Positions 37,324-50,589 of a DNA stretch of 64,000 nucleotides are shown here, piece by piece. The stretch is from Hibiscus mutabilis (Eukaryota > Streptophyta > Magnoliopsida > Malvales > Malvaceae), in assembly GCA_019671005.1 (NCBI GenBank), contig CM033741.1, positions 5,518,001 through 5,582,000 of the forward strand. Direction: 5' to 3'. Position numbers and translations under genes: made by a program. The stretch's first letter is position 1; every line of letters begins with the position of its first letter. Under the pieces are notes generated by a model, which searched no databases, was not told the origin of the DNA, and worked only from the letters and a program-made list of their open reading frames with translations.

Positions 37324-37760
37324 TTTTTTTTTGACAAAGTCTAATTCTAATCTTAATCCTAGAGGGAGGAGAAAGAGGAGACTCTAGGGGAAGTAAGGGG
37401 TGCTCCTAGTGGGTCTAGAATCTATGATCTAAGAGAAATGAGAGAACAAAATGAGCAGCTTGACCTACCGGCCAAATATAAATTTTAATTACCCTTAAAA
37501 TATAACTCAATTATGAAACAATTATAAGGAGACCTCATACAAAGATTGTGTACAATTATTACAAGGTATTAAAAATTGTTTACTTTCTTCAACATATTAT
37601 TTGATCTTCTATAATATGTAATCTAACATTGTTTCATCTTTTTATTTTACAATTATTTAACTCGAGATGAATTGCATTTTATAAATTAGATTTGGGATCC
37701 GCAGTAGATTGATTAGTCATTAGTGTTTAATCATGCATTATGGAATTGCTATTTTACTTA

Positions 37761-38905
37761 GGCCCCCTTCAGTAACGCTTTTAAAAACGTTTTTGAGAGA
37801 AAATTGTGTTTTAAACGCAGAATCATTTCCAAACAGATGAAATTGAAGAACACTTCTACTTTTGAAACCGGGTTTTTAACCCAAAATCAAAAAGCTATAA
37901 ATCCTAGCTTCTGCTGTGGAGAAGTTGGGTTAGAAGAAAAAGACAATTTCTACCCTCATGTATTTTTCCAACAGTAATCTCATCTTCTTCTTCCTCAAGG
38001 ATTCATCTTCTGCTCATCTTCCTTCAATGTATGTTATTATTATTTGTTTTTCCTCCTAATTTTGGTGAGTGGGTACATAATGGATGGGGTTTGGGGTTTT
38101 TCACGTCATTGTTGAAATTAAACTGATTTTTTTGATGATAAACTATAATTTTAATCCCTCCAATGGTGATGAAGTTGAAGGTAATCATCTTATTCATTCA
38201 TTGATTTGGTTTGGTTTTTCTTTTGTTTGATTTTTTTTTCTTTTTTATTTGAGCTGATGGATTTGTTGATTTTTTATTATTGTTTTCGTATTTTTGCAGT
38301 GCATTATACTGAAAATTTACTTGATGAATCAGTTTGTTTCTAGCCGCGATAGAGACTCTTTTTAAGTTCAAGTTTTGCTTAGGCAAATAATTTGTATGTT
38401 CAGCTTCATTTCTTAATTAATTTAGTTATTTTATTGGTTAAAGTTGGTGTTTTTATAATAATAACAATGTAATAAGCTTGATAAAGTCTGTTGAATTTTG
38501 TGATAATGATAAAATAATAGGTTTGATAATATGAAAAATGTATAGTTTAAAAGCTATCTTTTATTCAATCCAATAATTTATATTAATTATTTAAAAATAT
38601 TTAAAATTTATATTTTATATATAAAAAATTACTAATGAATTGTCATGATTTTTATATTTTTATTATAATTTAAGTGGGTTTATTTTATATATAATAATGT
38701 TAATAAATTTTAAGCTAACGAATTTGAACAACGCAAGTTCATTTATTTTTATTTTAAAATATCATGTCTAAAATTGATATTTTATCTTTTTAAAAGTATT
38801 TTTTAACAACAATGTCAAACACTAAAATCTTACAACTAACTTTTTAAAATCACTTTCTGACAGCACTTTTAAAAGCACTTTTCAACAGAAATGCCAAACT
38901 AGCCC
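37761..38905. mobile_element. Probable PIF/Harbinger-like non-autonomous element
   Basis: A 1145-bp unit flanked by TTA (37758-37760 and 38906-38908). The left end is GGCCCCCTTCAGTAACGCTT and the reverse complement of the right end is GGGCTAGTTTGGCATTTCTG; both continue into AAAAGTGCTTTTAAAA-type words. A 3-bp TTA duplication with a GGGC...TTTGG terminus is typical of PIF/Harbinger MITEs, but the left terminus is diverged. The interior is non-coding. Confidence 0.5.
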
Positions 38906-38908
38906 TTA

Positions 38909-41263
38909 GCATTTCTCTTTTGATAAGGGAAAGGGCAATGGTTGTTTGAAATTATTTTTAGAATCTAATATCAGTTGAATATAAATTCTCTATCACTTTT
39001 TGGTATTCTTATTTAAAATTCTTACATTAAAAAAGAATATTATGATTTATAGTTAAGAATTAATGTTAGAATTTAGGATCATAGCTTAAGAAATTGGGAT
39101 AGATTATATTGTAGGGGTTATAATTTAAAATTTAAGTTAGAGTTTATAATTTATTTTTTAGTAAAAATGAGCATAAAAAAGGGAAGAAGATTTTTGTTTA
39201 TATCAGGTAATATTAACATTATATTTTTTTACAAGTATATCACAAATTTAATTAATAATTAGCCTTTTAAATAAAGAGTAATTGTCTTAAATTATTATCG
39301 GTAAATTCATTTTTAATAGAGTAAATTCATTATTTTAACTGTTCAGTAAATTCATTTAACTTGAATACGATTTACTAGCAAAATATCACCTACATAATTA
39401 ATAGTGGATAAATATCTTAATTGGTCCATTTAATTTATCACGTGGGCTACATTAATTTATAATAATTAATGACCCCTCACACTTGGGCCACATGGGGCAA
39501 GCAAGGGGGTTAACTTTTCATTTTTAGTCCCCGAGAAGTCAAATCGTTCAATTTAATTTCTACTACCCTTAATTAAATAGAAAAAAATACTTTTAGACAT
39601 TTTTTTTAAATAACTTTCCGACTTGCCTAAAAAAATCAATTTAAGACATTTTAACATAAATATCTTTTACTACCATTCAATTTCATTTTATGTTATAATC
39701 AGGGGCGGATCCAAAAAAATTAAATTTTATAATTCACAGACTGACAATAAATACAATCATATATAAATCAAACATAAATTTAATAAATTATTTTTTCTCG
39801 ATAAATCAAATTTATTAGTGGTTAAAATCCGACTAGAGTTATTATTCGTCTCATTAAAAAATTTCTCCACTTAAGAAGGGGGAAAAGAGCTCGTCGTAAT
39901 AACACATTACAAAAACGCCAATATCCAATCAACACAAACACACACCCCACGAAAGCACCAAAATGCAGCACACCCTAAAATTAACTCAACTGCAGCGATA
40001 CCATCCCCACCTGTGAAGACCATCCATGCCCTTTCACTAGCAGCTCATGCCCGGTCATCCGCCTACTCCGAATGGACCACTAGAAACCAAAACAGGCAAT
40101 TAACACCCCCGTTACAAGGGCTTCAAGCAAATTATTAGCCGACGATAAACATGACAAATGACAAATTAAAAATTATAAAAAAATTAAATTACAAATTATT
40201 AACATAATAATAAATACAAATCAACTTAATTACTGAAATAATAATAATAAAATATATGATAATAAAAATATACGAGGTATACATATTATTAACACTTTCA
40301 TTTTTTTTATTATGACTTTGAAAGTCCATTTTTAAATAGGGTAAATATACATTTTGATACTTAATTTTCTTTCTAATTAGTTACCCAAGTTTAACTTTTT
40401 GATTCAATTTGGTATATGAAGTTGGACAAGTTCAAATAATTTTAAAGTTTTATAAAACACAATTATTTTTATGTAAAAAGCAATAACTAATTGGAGTAAA
40501 AAAAATCAGAAGTGCCAAATTAAACTAAAAAGTCGATTTATCTAACTAATTAGACAAAAATCATAACTACTGAATTGATTATGAAATTAAGTTTAGATAT
40601 TAATTTAAATTAATAAATCGGATTTAAATATCTAATCTAACATGTATCAAATTATATACCTTGAAATAAGATTCAGATATTAAAATATATATTTATCTTT
40701 TAAATATAAAATCTAGATTCTTACACTCTAGATAACGATGAAGGGAAAATGTTGGATATAGAAAGATAATGATGGTATTAAAAAAGGACAGACATGTTTA
40801 TTAGAGTCAATAAACCATTATGACTTCTCATGTTTAATAAATATATTGTTAGTTGATGTTATTGCATGTTTCCACTAATAAATGGAATGGATACCACTTT
40901 CATGAATATAAATCTTCTTATTTTTTGTGTTTATTTATGTCTTATATTAAAATTTTAAGTTTAGAGTTTAATATTAAGATTTAAAGTTAGAGTTTACGAT
41001 TAAAATTTAAAAAATTTGAGATTGGTGTGTTTTTAGGATTTATAGTTTGAAGTTTAAGATTTATAATTTAAGATTAAAGTTTAGAATTTTGAGGGACGGA
41101 TTTTATCCATTAAAGTATTAAAGTTATCTCGAGAAATGCACGGATTATTTAATTTCAGATAGTGAGGTAAATAGAAGGTTTAAGCTTCATTGAGGTAAAA
41201 TATCAATTTATGAGCGAATTATATTTAGGAAAATATCTCATCCACTCTGAAATAAAAAATTTC
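38909..41263. other. Intergenic repeat relics
   Basis: At 39701 a hAT-like left end, CAGGGGCGGATCC, appears without a matching right end. At about 39870-40140 a GC-richer stretch lacks long frames and may be a decayed retroelement fragment. At about 40940-41090 there are more degenerate TTTAGGG-type words. No gene could be supported. Confidence 0.35.
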
Positions 41264-41505
41264 TACAAGCGCTTTAGTTTTATGGTTTAGGAATTTAAGT
41301 GTTTAGAATTTAAGATTTAGGGTTTAAGGTAGTATGATTACGGATTTAAGTTTTAACCCACAAATTCTAAATTTTAAAAATTCTAAATTTTAACCCTAAA
41401 ACTTAAATTCTAACCACACCCCTAAATCTAAAATTTGTACACTTAAACTCAAAAACAATAAACCTTAAATAAAATCCTTAAACCCTATAAATAAGACGCT
41501 TGTGC
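41264..41505. mobile_element. Palindromic MITE-like element (family B)
   Basis: The left end ACAAGCGCTTTAGTTTTATG pairs with the reverse complement of the right end (CACAAGCGTCTTATTTATAG). The left half has TTTAGG-type words and the right half has CCCTAAA-type words. Confidence 0.55.
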
Positions 41506-41895
41506 TCATGCAAAAAATAATTATCCTTGTATTAACGATCATCGAACTTTTACGTAGTTTGTATCTTAGCTATCGAAATAAATTTTGTCCGTTAAAATTA
41601 TTGCTGTTGGACAAAACTTATATTTCAATTAATTTTCATAATTCTATAAATAATTAATGTGCTTTAACAAAACCATTTATTATGCTAATCGCTATCCTAT
41701 AACAAACTAAATAAAAGAGGAACACATAGCATCGGTAAACAATAATACAATACTTCTATTTGAAGAGGAGATCAAAGAACAACATAAAACAATATGTGTG
41801 TACATAAAAAAAACAACAAATTACAATGGTTAAATCCCTTGCTTTAAGACAATTATTAATGCATACAAAGAGAATGTAAGGACCGGACATTTTCC

Positions 41896-44800
41896 TCATC
41901 TCCTTTGGAAGTTAAGGAACTTGATTCCGTATGCAAAGACAAACAAGAAAAGAAGGACCCATCCGACATGAGCCGCAATAATAGTCGGAAGGAAATCATA
42001 CTTGAACCCCAGGTGTGTCTCGAGGTAAGCTTTCACCGGCACTTCAAATCCTCCGGTTATCACAACGGGATCGACTTTATCACCCACTTGTGATGTCACA
42101 AGCCCATTGATTGTCCACGCCACCGGAGATGCCCAGTAGTACCATCTCCACCATATCGGGATTTCCTGCGGATATTCAATTCATACACTTCATTTTCATT
42201 TCTTTCTAGTAATGTTGGATAGGGAAGAACCGGAGTTTTAGTACGTACCGTTCGAGGGATGAGGAAACCGGAGAAGAGGTTCCAAAAGCTTAGAAAGAAT
42301 GACATGACAATGGCAGCAAATTGATGGTTAGGCGTTAGAGCCACAAGCATCATCCCGTAGAGTGTGAAGTACATGAAGCACATCAGTATGAAGTAGTAGA
42401 ACAAGAAGAACTTCCCCACGTTCATCTGGAACCCGATCATCGAGTAAAGCAATAGACTGTACACCAATGTCTGGATCGAAACATAGATTGCCTCTATTGC
42501 TACCTGTAAACCATAACCAGTACAATGTTGGTTATGTCAACTACGTGTGCACTCATGTCTTGATTTTCTCCATTGAATTGTATATAGAAAGGTTTTCGGT
42601 TTCTTTTACCTGAGCAAATGCATAAGGCAAAGGTGAATACATTCCGGCTGCTCTTTCACGATAAAAGACTGTTCTTTCGATTGCCACAATGGATTGCACC
42701 GCCGAAGTGTTGGTGGCTCCTAGGAAAAGGACAGCTGAGTACATAGCTCCCAACAGGTTCATTAGATCCTGCTCCTTATGTCTGTTCAAAGACAAAAGCA
42801 GTTTCTGAATGCTGAATTGTATTTGTTTTAAACTACCAAAACGATAGTTAAATAAGAATTTTTGGATTTACGTCTTATTTCCTTTGTCCCAAAAAATCAT
42901 TCCGAATATGATACCGACGAAAAATGTCATGAAGAATCGAATGGCATTGTATTGCGGGTTCCTCCAATACGAGTTGTGCTGCTTCCAGAAGCAGGCTTTG
43001 CATCGAGTAAAGAAGTCTTGAGAGTATGTAGTGGGGAAATGAAGGTCCTTGGTTCCAGGGACTGGGGTGCTTAAATCTTTGATAAGTTCCTCATTTTTCC
43101 TGGTACATTTACAACATTTCAGAATATTTGGTAGAGATAAAATAGACATCGAGTTTGTGATATAGTAGTTTTAGTTACCTATAAAGTTCAGATTTGGCAT
43201 AAATCTCACTAAAATCGACATCGAGTTGAGCCTCGACAGCAGTGGAACTAATTTCCAGCATCCATGTTGCAGGGTTGTAACCTTCTTTGATCTTGGGAAC
43301 CCCTGGGACAGACTACAGGAAGATTTTATACTTAAGCTGCAATCGAAGCCTCAAAGTGTCCTAATAATATTGTTAAAATGTATGCAACTCGACGTGATTC
43401 GAAACACATCCATGACTGTAATTTTAATCCAAGTATGTGGTATGAGAGAGTCGATTCTTACTTCGAAGTATTCTACAAGTTTGTGAGAATGGCGGCCAAG
43501 AGGGCCAGCATAAATGACTTGTCCACCTCTTTTCATCAGGAATAGCTGCAATAAAAAGGGGAATCTATTAAGCTAATGCAATAGGAGCTAATGGTTTTCC
43601 GAGGCCAAAAATGTAAGGATACCTCATCAAAGGCTTCGAAAATGTCTATACTAGGTTGGTGAATTGTACAGACAACAGTTCTTCCTGTGTCCACCGTATT
43701 TCTCACGGTACGCATGACAATAGCAGCCGCTCTAGCATCAAGGCCTGATGTTGGCTCATCCATGAAGATGATTGATGGATTAGCAACTAATTCTACAGCT
43801 ATTGTAAGCCTTTTCCGTTGTTCGGTTGAGAGGCCATCAACTCCGGGAAGACCAACGAGAGAGTTCTTGAGAGGATTTAGCTCTACCAACTCCATTACTT
43901 CTTCAACAAACATCTGTTGCACAAATGAATACAACACTTATGTAAACTTCTTTAGCTTTAAGGTGCAGCTATGGAGAGTATAGAAAATAAAGCAATAAAG
44001 ATCAGGACTAAAAGAAGAACGTGCCTTTCGTGTTTCTGCATTAACATCCTTTGCAAGACGAAGCCAGGCAGAGTACACGAGATATTCGTACACAGTAACA
44101 TGTGGAGAATGGATATCGTTTTGTTCACAGTAACCGGTAACCCGAGCAAAAGTTTGTTGGTTCTTCGGGTAACCAGAAATGCTGATACTTCCTTCGATAT
44201 AGCCACCGGTTTTTCTTCCTGCTAGAACATCCATCAAGGTGGTCTTTCCTGCTCCACTAACACCAACTAATGCTGTTAGCACACCAGGCCTAAAAGCACC
44301 ACTTACGTCTCGTAGCAATTGAAGACGATTCTCTTCGATTCCTTGGCTCTTCATTTCCTGAATAGGATACCGAAATTTACCATCAATTTATATTCACATT
44401 CTTTTTCTTTTGATAAAAGGTAAAATTATGGAGAATGAACTCACAGCAGGCATATCAACATAGTAATTCACATGGTCGAATGCAAGTGACAAGGGTTGGA
44501 AAGGTAACACCATTCCTCTCTTTGAAGGTGCTTGGTTTGCAGCACAAGTAACCGAGCTGTCAAGATTATTCTTCACTGCCATATTGGTTGATGGTGAACA
44601 CATTTCTACGGACTTTAAGTTAGTCTGTCGATCGGATGATGGCTGATTCTTGCTCTCGTCTTCTTCTTCCAGACTAACAGCTTTGGAATCTCCCAGAGCT
44701 GCAATCGGTTTCGAAAATTACTTTTAAAGCTGGAACCACACTTTGCTAATGGATATCACCATGAGTTTTTAGTAGCTTACGGTTCAAATAGGTCAATGCC

Positions 44801-47800
44801 GCGATAAAACAGAGATTAAAAAGCAGAGAAAATCCGAGCAGTGCTAAAACACAAATCCAATACCAAAACTCTTCCGTATACATGCCGCGGGATTTGAGAA
44901 GAATCTTTCCTACTGTGCTGGACTCAAATGGCTGCAATGGTGATGTAAAAGGGAAATATCAAGATAAACTAGTAACATTTATGCAATAATAGACCTTTTT
45001 GTATGCATGTTGTTATGAGATCTTACAGTACTCCATCTTTTGTCAAGAAATTCGGTAATGACAATCGCATTTTGTCCATGCGACATCGGAGAGATGTAGT
45101 ATCCCCATATCATCCATGGCTTGATGTCATCTGCAAAAGGAGAATACAGAAAGTTGTTATGAGATTAATAATTGAATAACGAAACCCGAGTATCTATTAT
45201 CTTTCATCACCATTCATGGAACCATAAACAAATGCTTTGGACCAGATATTGAACAGACAAATTTAAAGATAGAAGTGCTGACCTTTGGCAACAACAAATC
45301 CACCGAGTACAAAAACCACTAGCAGTGTAAATGTACCAAGTGTGTTAGCTACAACCTGTGTTCTACCAACTGCAGCGATGAATCGAAAGAGAGAGAGGGC
45401 CATTTGGTGAATGCCGAAGAACGCCAAGAATTGTCGAAAAAACCTGAAACGTTGTTGATGTGCAAATGAATAAATTAGACTGATAGCTCACAGGTGGAAA
45501 AATGGTAACTACAATTCTATGGGACTGTATATAGTGCATTTCTATACCTGCTAGCAGATGGGGCAAAACCAATGGTGTAATATGTTAGGATGATCCATAT
45601 CCCGGACTCTAGCAAAGAGAGGGGGATCCTAAGGACCCAAATCGGCAAGGCAAACGCCCATGCCGGATAGAATAAGAAATCCCTTTGTTTGAAGAAAACT
45701 GGAAGCCTGAATATGGTGAGTGCAAGCTCTGCCATCCCATTGAACATGACATTAATGAGACTAAAGAAGAGTGCACCATAAAATTTTGTTCCATTTGATA
45801 TATGGCCAGCTTTCATTTTGGTCCTGAAAAACACTGTGAAAGCAATGACAGACATAATGGTGATCTGAGTGGTCTTGAATATATATACGAAAGAGTTGCG
45901 CTTCATCAGTAGCCATTCTCTCGCAAAACAAGCCTTGAAAAGTTCCCAGTTTGAGATTCCATACTTTTCTTTCACCAATGCAGCTTGATGAGTTCTAGAT
46001 TTATCATAAGGTATCCTGAGCTCATCATCAAGCTTTTGACCGACATGGAAAGAGTTGAAATGCTCCACGAACTTCGGTACCGATACGTATCGGTAAGGTT
46101 CATTTTCTCTACACCAGTACTGCTGCTGGTCTTTCCTGGATGTCACTTCTTGTAAGAAATCCGCAATGCCTTTCCTTTCAGGGCATTTGAATCCCACACT
46201 TTCAAAGAACTCGAGAACATGTTCTCGTGGTCCTTGATAGACTATCTTACCCTCGGAGAGCAAGATAATGTCATCGAAAAGGTCATAGGTTTCCGGAGCA
46301 GGTTGCAGCAGAGAGATTACCATGGTTACATCCATGATATGAACCATCTGCTTCATAAACCTTACAATCTGAAAAGTTGTAGAACTATCCAAACCGGTTG
46401 AAATCTCATCCATGAAAAGAGCTTTGGCAGGTCCAACCAACATTTCTCCTGCATTTTGTACAACAATCTCATTTTAGGACGTTCTTACCAATTGAAATGG
46501 AAACAAAAGGACTTTTACAAATGATTTTATAATATTTGCACACGATGAAACTCGAATATCGAGATTACCTGTCGTTGCACGTTTCTTTTGTCCTCCAGAT
46601 ATGCCCCTTCTCATGTCATCACCCACCATAATATCAGAACAGATATCAAGTCCAAGAATCTATCATCACAAAATAGTTAAAAAGTCAGTCTTTAGAACTT
46701 TGTTGCTCGAAGTATTCATGCCCGATACTCATACTCAAGTCCGAGAAACATGCACAATGGAGACTAGAATTCTAGAAAGAAGTAAAAAAGTTGACAAACC
46801 TTGAGAACATAATCAGTAACCAGACTAGTGTTTTGGCCGGCCATAGCAGTAGCTTTCATGAAAGCATCAATCTCAGGGTCTGGTTTAATGCCGGCCTGTT
46901 TTTCCCGCCTTGATAACTCGGCCAACAGTTCATATCGGGTCCCAACTCCCAAGCACCGCCCTGAGAAATCCAGTGTTTCCCTTACAGTCATCTCACCATG
47001 GTGAAGATCATGTTGACTTATATAAGCACTTGTTCTTTGAGGGATGAATTCTTCAAATTCATGGCCGCAATATGTTATTTTTCCTGATACCTGTTCAAAG
47101 TTTGAGCACCGTTCATCAGTAAAATTAAACCAAAAAATAGTATTATGGTGCTTTAAAGATCAAAATGAACACCATAAACTTGAAAGTTTGATAATATACC
47201 CTTAGATCAGTGCCGGTTTTGCCTGCAACAGTGTAGTTTTTCCAGACCCTGGAGGTCCTAAAAGCAGTGTCATCCTATGTAAAAGAAAGTGAAAGAAAAT
47301 AAGTTAAATTGGCAAGAAAATTCAAATGAATGTGGCTGAGCCAGGTCATAGTATTATTTAATTTGAATTCTAATCGATCTGAGTTAGATTCGAGCTCTAT
47401 TTTTCAAGAAAATGAAAAGCTACCTTGATGGTTTCACAATTCCACTGCAATCACGAAGTATATTGACCACTCTTTTCTTAGAAGGGAAAAGCTTGATTAA
47501 TCCAAGAACTCCCTGTTTTCATTACAATGTTAAATCAAAATTAAGAAGTTGAAACATATATGTAATAGTTTCTTCAGAAAAAAATCTGTCCGATTAAAAG
47601 AGAAATTGAACCACCTCAATTGTGTTCAACGTTGAATTAAGCAAAGTTGGAAGAGCCCTTGTTCCAAGATAAGCATCCCCTTCGATGGATAAATGCTGGA
47701 ATCGAACTTCAATCTTTGGAACATCAATTCCCACCCTGTTTCATCAGATAACCAACGCATTTCAACATGCAATTCGAATTAATTCGAATCAAATAATGCG

Positions 47801-48225
47801 GTGATACAAGTTCGGTTTCGGTACCTATCTGTTCTCTCTCGAAGTCTACGGAGAAACCTCTCGTTATCTTCTTCGACTACCCTCAGTATACTTTCCATGA
47901 GGTTCTTCTTGTCGTCCATGTCGAGGTTCGCGATGTCGACCTGTTCGTATCCGATTTTTCCTTCCTCCAAGACATGCTTCAGCATTGCTTGTCGAATACG
48001 GTCGTATGTCGGAAGCCTTTCGATGGCGGCCCATTTGAGTTCCTCTTCGTCTTCTTCCCTCCCGCTCCGTTGGAAAACATCGGTTTGATTGTTCCATGCT
48101 TCTCGGATACTAGCCGAAGCCCAACCTCTTCTGCTTCCCGATGTCAAACTCATATTTCTGCGGCTCATCGATCGGTTGTAGCTCATCGACCGGACGAGGT
48201 CGTCTCCTGCCAATACCGAAGCCAT
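41896..48225 (-). CDS. Full-size PDR-type ABCG transporter, 19 exons, frameshift in exon 4
   Basis: Exons (minus): 47825-48225, 47615-47735, 47424-47512, 47200-47274, 46800-47090, 46569-46659, 45548-46448, 45283-45443, 45027-45130, 44781-44931, 44445-44698, 44025-44357, 43623-43913, 43462-43545, 43179-43312, 42872-43099, 42610-42781, 42249-42503, 41896-42165. Layout is NBD-TMD-NBD-TMD: first Walker A GPPGSGKTT, signature ISGGQKKR, FMDEISTGLDSS; second Walker A GVSGAGKTT, LSTEQRKRLTIAVELVA, FMDEPTSGLDAR; conserved PDR end GIKFLNFQRR. The N-terminus MASVLAGDDLVRSMS...EELKWAAIERLPTYDR fits the ABCG34/39-related clade, which exports terpenoids or other secondary metabolites (family knowledge). 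Exon 4 lacks 10 nt after Walker A, so the frame stops at codon 228; without that lesion it would encode about 1471 residues. Intron 12 is GC-AG. Confidence 0.92.
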
Positions 48226-48343
48226 GATCGACGCCTTTCTTTCTTTTCTTTGCTACTATATAGTTAACAACTTACAAGTCAAACATGAAAAGAAGTAAAC
48301 ATATGTGAAAACAGGGTGGATTGTGAGGTGGTCTGAGGAATGG

Positions 48344-48352
48344 TTTATATAA
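48344..48352 (-). promoter_or_regulatory. Candidate TATA box of the ABCG gene
   Basis: TATATAAA on the minus strand, about 120 nt before the ATG at 48225, a plausible spacing for a plant core promoter with a short leader. Confidence 0.5.
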
Positions 48353-49913
48353 CTGAAGATCTTTACAAGGAGAGTGTTGTGCTGACAGAAAACGGCATTC
48401 CAGAATTTGAAGAAAGATGTTTTTTTATGATATTATTCTGATTTTTGTCATCTTTCTCTCCCTGCATGCATAAACAGTTAATATTTTATCACTAATCATC
48501 TACGTCATATATTTTTTTATTAAATTATAAATGTGTAATCATCCTTTAACCATGAGGATAGGAGTTTGATTTCTTCGAATGAAAATAAAATATATTTTAT
48601 GGTCAACCGTTTACCTCTTAAAGAGAGTACTTGTAGGGAAAGAATTAGTCACTACTATCGGCGGTGGAAACAAAAAAAAATATGAATAGCCAAAAATGGA
48701 ATTTTCTTCTTCCATTTTAGGATTAGATTCGAAGTTTATTAAATGCCATGTTTTAACGGTTGTTGCATCATATATTAGTTTGTCTTGTTAAGTATATTAT
48801 TTCCTTTGGATTAGATTCAAAGTTTATTAAATAATTTGAATTTAACATTATTTGATAAAGTTATAAAGTGTTTTTCATAAATAATTTTAATAAATTTAAT
48901 TTTTCAAGTAAATAAGAACAATTCATAATTCTTATAAATAGTATTTTTAAATTATTTTCACTATAAGTCATAAGATATAAATTACTTATTTTTATATTAT
49001 AAAAATAGAATTTCGTTCATCTCGTTATTAACCGTCCAAACATTACAGTTATTCGATTTTTTTTAATTTCTTTGATCACCTCTAACTTTAATAATTAATA
49101 TTTACAACAATAATGTTTTAAAAAGATTTTATCTGATTAAGACAAAGGCAGATCCAGGGGTTGGTAACTTGGTATGGACATTGCCCCTAAATTGATAAAT
49201 TTTTAGTTTTTTTTATTTAAAATTTTTAATTATTATAATAATAAAATAATTATTATTTGATACACGACCAATAATTTTTTTTTCCACAAGCATGCTTTTA
49301 AAGTTGTCATGTATCAATTGTAGAAACCATAATCTTTAACCCTAAATTCTAAACCATAAACTCTAAAATTTAAAGCATAAAATATATTTTCAAACTTTAA
49401 AACCTAACAACAAACTCTAAAACTATAACCCCAAATTTTAATCCCTAAATTAAAAAATTAAATACTTTTAGGAAAAAAATTACCATCATGCATAAGTTAA
49501 TAATTCATAATAAAATTATTTTTAATCAAAAAATAAATTTTCAATCTAATTTTTTCAAAACATTTATAAACTGTAACAATAAATAAATGACCTTTAAATT
49601 TTACTTTATGTATCATAAAAAGAAGTTAATGGCTTCGCCCCATAATTAAAGCTAAGAAATATAGTTGTGGTGTCTATGTAAATATCACATTTTTTAGTTA
49701 TTTACCCCCTTTGAAAAATATTGTGGGGGTCTACAATTTTTATTTACAACCATTCAAATTGCAGACCAACTTTTAAGGTTAGTTGAACAGCCTAATCCTA
49801 TTCATTAGGTAGATATCTACTCCCTATAACTTGTTGTAGAGTGAGAGAGTGCATAAAAAAATTGAGATTCACATGTAGTGATAAAAAATACTCATTCATT
49901 TTATTTTGTGTGT
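48353..49913. other. Intergenic DNA
   Basis: Upstream DNA of the ABCG gene, then AT-rich spacer. About 49144-49640 looks like an old non-autonomous element (starts near AAAGGCAGATCCAGGGG, ends near GGCTTCGCCCCATAATT, CCCTAAA-type words inside), but its termini and duplication are too decayed to define. Confidence 0.35.
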
Positions 49914-49921
49914 GTTTGAAT

Positions 49922-50427
49922 TAGAGATGATTATAAGCCAGGTTGAATTTTTTATCGATTTGTACCTAACTCAAAAATTTAACACCTCTATCTAAATTCA
50001 ACCCGACATCTTATGATGCTCCACCCGAACCCTACCCAAATTTAGAGCAAAGCTTGAACCCAACCCGGTCCGGTATAAATAGAAAATAATATGTTTTTAT
50101 TCGATAAAATAGTGAGTTAATTAGATAAATACAAATGGAGAGACATTATAATAATTATTCCATTTTCATCAGACAAAAAAGAGAGATAATTAAAAAATAT
50201 ATAAAGAGATGGACATTATAACAATTATACCTAAATATTTAGAATAAAATTAAACTATTATTCTAGATTGGATCGAGTCAAAATTTTCACCCTAAAACTG
50301 AACCCAACTCGACCTGATATCATACTAAAAAATTCAACCCAAGCTGAACCCAAAATTAAAAAAAAACGATCTTATAGAGTTAAATCTGGTCAGAACCCGT
50401 TGGGTCTGGATCAAATGATCATCACTA
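49922..50427. mobile_element. hAT-like element with AACCCAACCC/GAACCC word repeats
   Basis: 506 bp. The left end TAGAGATGATTAT matches the reverse complement of the right end, TAGTGATGATCAT. The flanking octamers are GTTTGAAT (49914-49921) and ATTCGAAT (50428-50435), 6 of 8 matching. The interior has recurrent GAACCCAACCCG / CAACCCGACA / TTCAACCCAAG words, divided by a ~190-nt AT-rich part. Confidence 0.55.
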
Positions 50428-50589
50428 ATTCGAATCCTAGATTTGCTTTGAGAAAATTACTTTGACATTGGTTAATAAAAAAAAAAGAGCAAGAACCAAT
50501 AGAAGAAAAAAAAAACAGCTGATCAGCTACATGAATATTAAGCTTGCACTACCACATCATCTTCCTTCTTCACAACAAATCAAGCTTTC

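Noticed and set aside
39701..40140. hAT-like start CAGGGGCGGATCC taken as a full element
   Set aside because: No matching right end or target duplication could be located.
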